Source: Pedobacter sp.
GTDB lineage: Bacteria > Bacteroidota > Bacteroidia > Sphingobacteriales > Sphingobacteriaceae
Length of the DNA: 64,000 bases
Direction: 5' to 3'
Assembly: GCA_004295885.1 (NCBI GenBank)
Contig: SEDG01000001.1
Location: 8,267-72,266, forward strand
Shown here: piece after piece, positions 47,526-55,186 of the stretch
Numbering within the stretch: the stretch's first letter is position 1
Layout: each line of letters opens with the position of its first letter
The notes under the pieces: generated by a model
The model's database searches: none
What the model was told of the DNA's origin: nothing
What the model saw: only the letters and a program-made list of their open reading frames with translations
Made by a program: the position numbers and the translations under genes

Positions 47526-48356
47526 TTAAAATTTGAGCTTAGAAAATTTAAATTTGCCTGTAGTTGTAGCTGTTTGGCCTGGTTTAAGTTCCTTGGCTAC
47601 AAGGGGAGCAGAATGTATGCATCCGTGATCATGTTCCCAGTTGTTGAAGAAAAATGCGGGCTGACCATCAACAGTTGTCTCAATCTTCCAACTACTGTCT
47701 TTCGATTCCAGCCAAACGCTCTTTCCGCTTAGCATTGTGTTGGCATTTACGTTCCAATTTACAATCCACGGGCTTTCAGCTAAATTAATCCCTCCAATAA
47801 CAGGATAAAACTGCATTGTTCTCCTTCCATTTCCCGCCGTTTTCTCAACGGAAGCCAGAGATATGGTTTGGTCAAATTCATTTTTTGCCCAAGTGCGTTC
47901 CATACTAATATCCTTAAACAAAGGAGCCCTGTCCATGGTAAGGCAATTAAAGGCAGCCAAATCAAATAATGGAGTTTTACTTTTATTAGTAAATTTTATT
48001 TTCCATGTCAACCAATATTCTCTAGCATGCTCGGTTAAATCTAAATCAACACTATAGCCATATTTAGAATTTTTAACCTTTCTGCTTCCATGATTTCCCT
48101 TGATTGTCCAAGGCTTCAGGTCAGCATTAAACAAACCCTTCTCTAGGTTTTTACCTGTAAATATTTCAGGTACAGTAAACAGGAAATATTGCCCGGGCAA
48201 TTCTTTAAGTACGATAAAAATAGAGATGTTACTTTCGTCAGCGGGTTTGAAAGCAATTAATGGTTCAATTTTTTGCTGCGAAAATGCGCTTGTCCATAGT
48301 ATAAATGTTGCAAATATGCAAAGCAGTTTTCTTGTTGATATTTTCTTATAAGCCAT
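47526..48356 (-). CDS. Secreted 'family X' protein, copy 1 (unrecognised family)
   Basis: A 276-residue secreted protein (signal ending SAFSQ). No known family was recognised. It shares blocks with the genes at 58,192 and 59,032: KELPGQYFLFTVPEIFT, DLAAFNCLTMDRAPLFKD, GNGRRTMQFYP, SPWIVNWNV and VDGQPAFFFNNWEHDHGC followed by IHSAPL. The invariant HGC.H near the C-terminus and the two Arg after Gly are candidate active-site or metal-binding residues. It is divergent from the CehA-like gene and upstream of the FNT channel. Confidence 0.75.
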   Translation of the reverse strand: MAYKKISTRKLLCIFATFILWTSAFSQQKIEPLIAFKPADESNISIFIVLKELPGQYFLFTVPEIFTGKNLEKGLFNADLKPWTIKGNHGSRKVKNSKYGYSVDLDLTEHAREYWLTWKIKFTNKSKTPLFDLAAFNCLTMDRAPLFKDISMERTWAKNEFDQTISLASVEKTAGNGRRTMQFYPVIGGINLAESPWIVNWNVNANTMLSGKSVWLESKDSSWKIETTVDGQPAFFFNNWEHDHGCIHSAPLVAKELKPGQTATTTGKFKFSKLKF

Positions 48357-48400
48357 GTTAAATCTAATTTCCTATAAAGTTATATCTCATATAATTGTTG

Positions 48401-48423
48401 GCATACTGTCCTGTACAGGATGC
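48401..48423. promoter_or_regulatory. Inverted-repeat operator candidate between divergent genes
   Basis: GCATACTGT (48,401-48,409) and ACAGGATGC (48,415-48,423) are inverted copies with one mismatch; the centre also contains the perfect 12-bp palindrome TCCTGTACAGGA (48,409-48,420). It lies 45 nt before the start of family X copy 1 on one side and 53 nt before the CehA-like gene on the other, so a dimeric regulator here could control both. Confidence 0.55.
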
Positions 48424-48476
48424 GAACATTTTAAATTTAATTATTATTGTTAGTGATATTTTAAAAAAATGTTTAT

Positions 48477-50171
48477 ATGAGACGATACTACTCTATCCTG
48501 TTGTTAGTTGCCATGGTAAATGGGCTTAACTCAAGAGCTCAATCTAGCAATGGCTTCAAATCGGTTGTAGCGATCAGGATTTTTACTGAAGATAACAAGA
48601 AAATTACACCAGCTATGGTGTGCATTACGAACGGTAAACAGAATCAACCTGTTTTACCACCATCGGGCGAAAACATTGGAAAGCCTTCCGACAATGATGT
48701 GTTCTTTAAAGGCGTTTCTTTTGACAAGAATAAAAACTGGGTTGGGCCAATTCGCATGACTGCAGGAGTGGGTGACAATAAAGATAGGAGCGTACTTTAT
48801 GGGGTACAGCCATCTATTCCCTACTGGAAAGCTCCAGTGATGTATCAGACCTCTGGTGATTTTACCATTGAGTTACCTGTGGGTACTTGGAAAATCAGCA
48901 TACAGAGGGGGAACGAATATATTCCCATTGAGCAGGAATTTACAGTAAAAGCAAATGACATCAAGCTAGTTAAGTCATTTACTTTGAAACGCTGGATTGA
49001 TCTGCCAGAAATAGGTTGGTATTCTGGTGATGTGCACGTCCATCATCCTACAAATAAGCCAGGATTTCGAGAGTATCTATTATCCTATGCAAAAGCCGAA
49101 GACCTTCATCTGGTTAACATACTGGAAATGGGACACCACGAGACCGGGGTAGATGCTATGGGGCATGAGCACACGGGAACTGACTTTAAGCAAGCTGGAT
49201 TTGGCGAAAAATTTAGAGTAAACGATGGGAACTATTGGTTAGTTTCGGGTCAGGAGGATCCTAGGAGCAGGTTCGGACATATCATTGGATTAAATATAGA
49301 TCAGATAGTAAGGGATACCACTGTTTATGATTACTATGACCTTGTTTTTAAAAACCTGAAAATGCAACCTGGAGCAGTAGTGGGCTTTGCACATTTTGCT
49401 TGGAATGTCTCTTGGAATGTTCAGAACAAGACAACTGGTTTCCCATGGTTCATTACATCCAATCAAATAGATTTCGTGGAGTTACTCCAGTTCCTGAAAT
49501 TAAATACGTTAGACTATTATGAATACCTCAATCTAGGATTTCGCATTACTGCTGCAGCTGGGAGCGATTTCCCATGGGCAAGCACGATTGGCGAAGTGCG
49601 TACAATGGTTTATACCGGAAAAAAATTCACTCCAGATGCTTGGTTTCAGGGCCTTAAGGCGGGAAACACCTTTGTTACCAACGGCCCTGCATTATTCTTA
49701 ACTGCAGATGGAGAAATGCCTGGTAGTGAGATTAAAAAAGCCAAGGGGTCCACTTTAAAGCTTTCGTTAAAAGGATTGTCAAATCCAAAGATTGGTACCA
49801 TCAGGAGAATAGCCATCTATTCTAACGAAGGGTTAATTGCAGAGCTTAACAACAAGGAAATAAGGGACTCCATTGAGTTGAAATTTTCGCATTCAATTAA
49901 ACGCAGTCAGTGGATTGCCGCCGTGGTGAATTGCGACAACGGTGCAGTGGCGCACACCAGTCCGGTTTATGTGGTTGTGGATGGCAAGCCTACCTATGAT
50001 TTAAAGAGGGCGCCAGAAATAATAGCTAGGCAGGTTGCAAGTATTGAAGAGCTATTGCGTGAGGAAAAGTCAAAGAAAGTACTGGACCAGGGAATTATCG
50101 AAAGATTAGAGACTTCGATTTCGTTTTACAGGATGCTTTTACAGCAAATAAAAAAAGAAAGTGAGTCATAA
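48477..50171 (+). CDS. CehA/McbA family metallohydrolase (PHP-like)
   Basis: A 564-residue secreted protein (signal ending NSRAQ). The metal site GDVHVHHP contains Asp185, His187, His189 and His190; EMGHHETGVDAMGHEH, SGQEDPRSRFGHIIGL, GFAHFAWN and AAAGSDFPWA give further His and Asp ligands. The family contains carbaryl hydrolase relatives; Bacteroidota members in glycan loci are uncharacterised and may hydrolyse esters or phosphodiesters. The last 70 residues are helical and highly charged. It has its own upstream motif and precedes susC by 65 nt. Confidence 0.85.
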   Translation: MRRYYSILLLVAMVNGLNSRAQSSNGFKSVVAIRIFTEDNKKITPAMVCITNGKQNQPVLPPSGENIGKPSDNDVFFKGVSFDKNKNWVGPIRMTAGVGDNKDRSVLYGVQPSIPYWKAPVMYQTSGDFTIELPVGTWKISIQRGNEYIPIEQEFTVKANDIKLVKSFTLKRWIDLPEIGWYSGDVHVHHPTNKPGFREYLLSYAKAEDLHLVNILEMGHHETGVDAMGHEHTGTDFKQAGFGEKFRVNDGNYWLVSGQEDPRSRFGHIIGLNIDQIVRDTTVYDYYDLVFKNLKMQPGAVVGFAHFAWNVSWNVQNKTTGFPWFITSNQIDFVELLQFLKLNTLDYYEYLNLGFRITAAAGSDFPWASTIGEVRTMVYTGKKFTPDAWFQGLKAGNTFVTNGPALFLTADGEMPGSEIKKAKGSTLKLSLKGLSNPKIGTIRRIAIYSNEGLIAELNNKEIRDSIELKFSHSIKRSQWIAAVVNCDNGAVAHTSPVYVVVDGKPTYDLKRAPEIIARQVASIEELLREEKSKKVLDQGIIERLETSISFYRMLLQQIKKESES

Positions 50172-50175
50172 CGGA

Positions 50176-50184
50176 GCAGGATGC
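50176..50184 (+). promoter_or_regulatory. Candidate shared promoter/operator nonamer, 61 nt before susC
   Basis: GCAGGATGC begins 61 nt upstream of ATG 50,237; it differs by one base from the copies at 37,952 and 48,415. Confidence 0.45.
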
Positions 50185-50236
50185 CACAACTTAAGGATGA
50201 CTTAATTTAGATACCATATTACCAAAACCAAATATC

Positions 50237-53200
50237 ATGAACAAAATTTACTACTTATTAAATGGGCACTTGAAGCTATTGGTTTTCATGTGTCTGTTGT
50301 CCACGATCAATGTTGCCGTTTATGCGCAGCAGAAAACGATCAGTGGGGTCGTGATAGACTCCGCTGACACCAAGCCCCTAGTTGGGGTATCCATTACCAT
50401 TCAGGGAACAAAAAACGTGATACAGACTGATGGGAATGGAAAGTTTAAGTTAAATGCTGCCTCAAGCGATAACTTAGTATTTCAATATCTTGGATTCGTG
50501 ACTAAGGTTATCAATGTTGGTAACCAGAGCGATTTAAGGATTGTCTTAAGTTCTGCTAGCCAGAAGTTAGGTGAGGTGGTCGTGGTTGCCTTTGGAACAC
50601 AGAAAAAAGTGAGTGTCACAGGGGCCATTAATTCCATTCAAACCAAGGAAATAAAGCAAAGTCCTGCCGCAAATTTAGCTGTGACCCTTGCTGGACGATT
50701 ACCCGGTTTGACATCTATACAGAAAAGTGGGGAGCCTGGAAGGGATTTAACCAATCTGTACATCAGGGGCCAGGGTACAGTTAATGCGCAGAGTCCAGTC
50801 GTGTTGGTGGATGGGATAGAACGTGACCTAACTTATATCGACCCAAATGAGGTTGAATCCGTAACGATATTGAAAGATGCATCCTCGACGGCCATATTTG
50901 GTGTGAGAGGTGCTAATGGTGTGATTTTGGTTACTACAAAAAGAGGTACGTCTGAGAAGCCTTCCATTAACTTTACAACCGAAACCGGACTTCAGGATTT
51001 CACAAGAAAACTGCAGCCAGTTAATTCATATGAATTTGCCACCTTACGAAACCTTGCCCAGCAGAATGATGGGCTAGGCCCGGCATTTTCCCCAGCAGCC
51101 TTAGAGCACTATAGAACGGGAGATGATCCAGTAAGATACCCGAATACCAATTGGCGAGAATTGTTGATGAAAGACTATTCATCGCAATCACGCTATAACC
51201 TGAACGTATCTGGGGCAAGTAAGTCCATGAAGTACTTTATCAATGCAGGTTACCTTAGTCAGGGTGGACAGTTCAATACGGAAAAAGGTCTTAACTATGA
51301 CCCGAGTTTTGCATTGGATCGCTATAACTTCAGATCCAATATTGATGTACAGCTAAATAGCAGCCTTAAGGCATTCTTAAATGTTGCGGGATATTTAGAG
51401 AAACAAAATATGCCCGGTGGCGTATTGAGGACATTTGGAGATAGGAATTCGCAACTGGCTGGAGAGTCAACGGCAGATTTTATCTTCACTTTCATGAACG
51501 ATATGAATAGTACTGATCCAGGGCCCTTGACCCCTGATGGTCAAGTAATCACAAATCCTATTGTACCACATCCGGCTTATGGGCAAATTAACAGGGCTGG
51601 TTATACGCAACAGACCAGAAATAACATCTTGGCTTCCTATGGGATGGAGCAAACCTTGGATTTCATAGCCAAAGGGTTGTCTGCCAAGGTAATTGTATCT
51701 TTTGATGCCAGGTCGACCAATAACCTCTTTGCCACAAAAAGTTATCAGAAATTTGTACAGGTGATAGATCCAAATACCGCCGAGGTATCTTACAGGAAGT
51801 TTAATGCCGATGAAAATACACCCTTGGATATATCAGGCTCTGCTTTTTTTACCACGCTAAGCAATATTCAGGGTTACTTGAATTATAATAGGTTGTTTGG
51901 CAAGCACGCCGTTTCAGGCTTATTGCTATATCAACAACAAAAAAATATCGTGGACTCTCAGCTTCCATTTAATCTAAGGGGCGCTGCAACCCGTTTAACG
52001 TATTCCTATGACTCAAGATACCTCTTTGAGTTTAACGCTGGTTATAATGGTTCCGAGCAATTTGTTAAGGGTAAGAGGTTTGGGTTTTTTCCAGCGTTAT
52101 CAGCAGGCTGGGTGATTTCCAATGAATCATTCTTAAAGGACAACAAGGTATTAAGCTTACTTAAGCTTCGCGGATCATATGGAGAGGTAGGTAATGACAG
52201 GATTGGTGGAAGCCGCTTTTTGTACCTCGACGATATTATCGTGGCACCGGGTGGCGGTTATTCCAATAGTCTAGGTTTCGGAAATACGATCGTAACCAAC
52301 AGGCTTCGAAATGAGAACCTGACATGGGAAGTCGCAAGGAAGGCGAATGTTGGCCTAGAGATTGGCCTTTTTAATGCCCTTAACTTAACGGTTGACGTAT
52401 TCACGGAGAAAAGGGACAATATTTTACGAAGAAGAGGAACCATTCCAACATTAAACGGATTGCCCATTAGTGCACTGCCTCCCGTGAACATAGGCGTGGT
52501 TCAAAACCGAGGTTTTGAGGCAGAAGTTAACTATAAGAAGGTGTTTAACAAGGACTTTTCTATCCTGACAAGGGCTAATCTTTCGTTTGCCAGAAACAAG
52601 CAATTATTTGCTGATGAACCGCTGCTACCTGCAAGTTTTGCATATCGATACAGGCAAACTGGCTATAGGATCGGACAACCGTTCGGCTATATTGTAGATA
52701 GGTATTTCACAAGCGTACAAGATATTGCAAATTCTCCGGTTCAAAGTGTTGGCGGGCACGAGTCCCGTCCAGGGGATTTAAAGTTCAAGGATCTTAATAA
52801 TGATGGGGTAATAGATGATAAGGATCATGGGCCGATTGGCTACTCGAACGTGCCGGAATATCAGTTTGGAGGTGCAATTAGCATAAATTACAAGAACTTT
52901 GATTTGAGTGCCCTTGTTCAAGGGGTGAGCAACATATATAATCTCTATGCAGGGGCTGGAACCTTTGAAGGTACAAACTACTATAGCCAGCATTTGGAAA
53001 GCTGGACAGCCGAAAGGTTCGCAAGCGGAGCTCCCATCAATTATCCAAGATTGACTACCCAAACGTCTCCTAACCAAAATTACAACTCTTTCTTTGTTAT
53101 TGATGCCAGTTATGTGCGATTGAAGAATGTCGAGTTAGGCTACACCCTACCGACAAAATGGGCAGGCAAGGTGGGTGCAAAAAACATAAGGTTATATTTT

Positions 53201-53335
53201 AACGGATTAAACCTATACACCTGGGATAAATTGCCAACCAAGAACTTTGACCCTGAGCTAACTTTATCTGGACGTGGGCAGTTCACTTATCCGATCACAA
53301 GGGTATATAATCTAGGCGTTAATGTTACATTTTAA
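50237..53335 (+). CDS. SusC/RagA-type TonB-dependent transporter
   Basis: A 1032-residue protein: signal peptide (ending VYAQ), carboxypeptidase-D-like domain (about 35-108), plug with TILKDASSTAIFGVRGANGV, and a beta-barrel ending YNLGVNVTF. There is no STN domain; regulation is more likely by the GntR proteins. It pairs with the SusD 12 nt downstream and likely imports rhamnose- or galactose-containing oligosaccharides released by C2 and D enzymes. Confidence 0.95.
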   Translation: MNKIYYLLNGHLKLLVFMCLLSTINVAVYAQQKTISGVVIDSADTKPLVGVSITIQGTKNVIQTDGNGKFKLNAASSDNLVFQYLGFVTKVINVGNQSDLRIVLSSASQKLGEVVVVAFGTQKKVSVTGAINSIQTKEIKQSPAANLAVTLAGRLPGLTSIQKSGEPGRDLTNLYIRGQGTVNAQSPVVLVDGIERDLTYIDPNEVESVTILKDASSTAIFGVRGANGVILVTTKRGTSEKPSINFTTETGLQDFTRKLQPVNSYEFATLRNLAQQNDGLGPAFSPAALEHYRTGDDPVRYPNTNWRELLMKDYSSQSRYNLNVSGASKSMKYFINAGYLSQGGQFNTEKGLNYDPSFALDRYNFRSNIDVQLNSSLKAFLNVAGYLEKQNMPGGVLRTFGDRNSQLAGESTADFIFTFMNDMNSTDPGPLTPDGQVITNPIVPHPAYGQINRAGYTQQTRNNILASYGMEQTLDFIAKGLSAKVIVSFDARSTNNLFATKSYQKFVQVIDPNTAEVSYRKFNADENTPLDISGSAFFTTLSNIQGYLNYNRLFGKHAVSGLLLYQQQKNIVDSQLPFNLRGAATRLTYSYDSRYLFEFNAGYNGSEQFVKGKRFGFFPALSAGWVISNESFLKDNKVLSLLKLRGSYGEVGNDRIGGSRFLYLDDIIVAPGGGYSNSLGFGNTIVTNRLRNENLTWEVARKANVGLEIGLFNALNLTVDVFTEKRDNILRRRGTIPTLNGLPISALPPVNIGVVQNRGFEAEVNYKKVFNKDFSILTRANLSFARNKQLFADEPLLPASFAYRYRQTGYRIGQPFGYIVDRYFTSVQDIANSPVQSVGGHESRPGDLKFKDLNNDGVIDDKDHGPIGYSNVPEYQFGGAISINYKNFDLSALVQGVSNIYNLYAGAGTFEGTNYYSQHLESWTAERFASGAPINYPRLTTQTSPNQNYNSFFVIDASYVRLKNVELGYTLPTKWAGKVGAKNIRLYFNGLNLYTWDKLPTKNFDPELTLSGRGQFTYPITRVYNLGVNVTF

Positions 53336-53347
53336 ATTTAGTCAATT

Positions 53348-55138
53348 ATGAAAAAGATATTGCTTTTAACTTTCGCCGCCTTATTGATGGTGGTGAGTTG
53401 TAAAAAGGATCCATTGGATCAGACACCAGATGGAAAAATAACCCTTGAAGAGGTTTTTACCGACAAGGACAGAACAGAGGCATACCTAAGCACCGCATAT
53501 AGCCGCATTCCAGATTATTTTTGGAAGTATAGTTTCTTCGCCTTTCTTGCTGGGGTTACTGATGAAGCCAAGGACTCAGACGTGGGTAACAATGCAGGTA
53601 ACATTGCCTCGTTTTGGAACACGGGTTCATTAAGTTTATCTACCAACCCACTGGAAGCCTATGGTGGTCAAGGTAAGGGAATCAGCAGGTATGTTACCTA
53701 CTGGTCAGGCATAAGGGACTGTAACGTTTTCTTAGCTAACATCCCAAAGGCAGCTGTAGCTAACGAGGATTATAGAAAGAGATTTACGGCCGAGGCTAAG
53801 GTCCTTCGATCATTTTATTACCTGGAACTAATCAAGCAGTTTGGTGGAATGCCGATTGTTGACAAGCCTTTTGAGGTTACCTTTGATTATACGTCGTTGA
53901 AAAGACCTACTTTCCAGGAATGTGTTAACTTCATTGTAAAAAATTGTGATGAGGCCATTGCAGAGCCTCAGTTTCCACTTAGGATAACTTTAGAGACAGA
54001 ACGTGGGAGGTTCACAAAGGCCGTTGCGTATGCAATCAAGTCTCAGGCACTGCTTTACAATGCAAGTCCATTATGGAACCCAACAAATGATATGGCGAAG
54101 TGGACCGCCTCTGCGAATGCTTCAAAGGAGGCAATTGCTGCTTTAGCTGCTACTGGCCAATTTGCCCTTAATGCTAATTATGGAAATTATTTCTTGAATC
54201 AGTCAGATCTTAGCCCATCCCCAGGTGATAAAGAGACTATTTTTGAAATTAATGAACCATCTAACGGCACCTTTTCAGTAATTAACAGTATTCCAAGTAA
54301 GCCAGGGATGTTCAAGGCCGGCTCTTGCCCGTCGCAAGAATTGGTGGATGCCTATGATATGCAAATTAACCCAATAGCGGGCGGTATTGCAGGTGAGCCA
54401 GCTATTCTTGGCTATTCAGATGCAGACCATTTACAACCAATCATCAATAACTCTGGCCCTGGGCCAGCTTCTGGTTACGCAAGGGCAAGGCCATACGTAG
54501 GACGAGACCCAAGGTTTTATGCTACAGTTTGGTTCAACGGCGCACAATACGATAATATTAATGGTGCAATCCATACCATTGAAACCTTCCAAGGAGGAGC
54601 AGATCAATTGATTAAAAATCCACCTAACAGGGCTAATACCCATACTGGATACTATTTGAGAAAATTTATAGATCCTAGGATTCAGTCTAACCAGCCGCAT
54701 AACTCAAGGTGGAAAAAATATCGCCTAGCGGAAATTTACCTGAACCTGGCAGAAGCGGAGAATGAGGTAAATGGTCCAACGGCCGCCGCGTATGCTGCGG
54801 TTAACGTGGTGAGAAATCGTGCACAGATGCCTAATCTTCCTGCCGGATTGGATAAGGATCAGTTCAGGATAAGAGTACGCAGGGAGCGAAGAGTGGAATT
54901 TGCAATGGAAGAGCACCGTTTCTGGGACGTGAGACGCTGGAAAATATTGGATCAGACAGATAAGGTCGTTACGGGAATGGAAATAATCAAAGATCCAGTG
55001 ACTGGAGTATTTACCTACAATCGTTTTGTAACAGAGCGCCGTAATGCGTGGACGGATAAGTACTTGATTTTCCCAATTCCACTTGGTGAGGCTTCTATCA
55101 TTCCCGATTTTGATTTACATCAAAATCCAGGGTGGTAA
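53348..55138 (+). CDS. RagB/SusD-type lipoprotein
   Basis: A 596-residue lipoprotein (MVVSC, Cys18) with DPLDQTPDGKITLEEVF at the start, FTAEAKVLRSFYYLELIKQFGG in the TPR-like part and RRERRVEFAMEEHRFWDVRRWK plus YLIFPIPLGEA at the end. It is the glycan-binding lid of the preceding SusC. Confidence 0.95.
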   Translation: MKKILLLTFAALLMVVSCKKDPLDQTPDGKITLEEVFTDKDRTEAYLSTAYSRIPDYFWKYSFFAFLAGVTDEAKDSDVGNNAGNIASFWNTGSLSLSTNPLEAYGGQGKGISRYVTYWSGIRDCNVFLANIPKAAVANEDYRKRFTAEAKVLRSFYYLELIKQFGGMPIVDKPFEVTFDYTSLKRPTFQECVNFIVKNCDEAIAEPQFPLRITLETERGRFTKAVAYAIKSQALLYNASPLWNPTNDMAKWTASANASKEAIAALAATGQFALNANYGNYFLNQSDLSPSPGDKETIFEINEPSNGTFSVINSIPSKPGMFKAGSCPSQELVDAYDMQINPIAGGIAGEPAILGYSDADHLQPIINNSGPGPASGYARARPYVGRDPRFYATVWFNGAQYDNINGAIHTIETFQGGADQLIKNPPNRANTHTGYYLRKFIDPRIQSNQPHNSRWKKYRLAEIYLNLAEAENEVNGPTAAAYAAVNVVRNRAQMPNLPAGLDKDQFRIRVRRERRVEFAMEEHRFWDVRRWKILDQTDKVVTGMEIIKDPVTGVFTYNRFVTERRNAWTDKYLIFPIPLGEASIIPDFDLHQNPGW

Positions 55139-55186
55139 GTAATGAAAGTAGCTGAATCGGTTTATTCACGTTAAGTTAAACATCGC

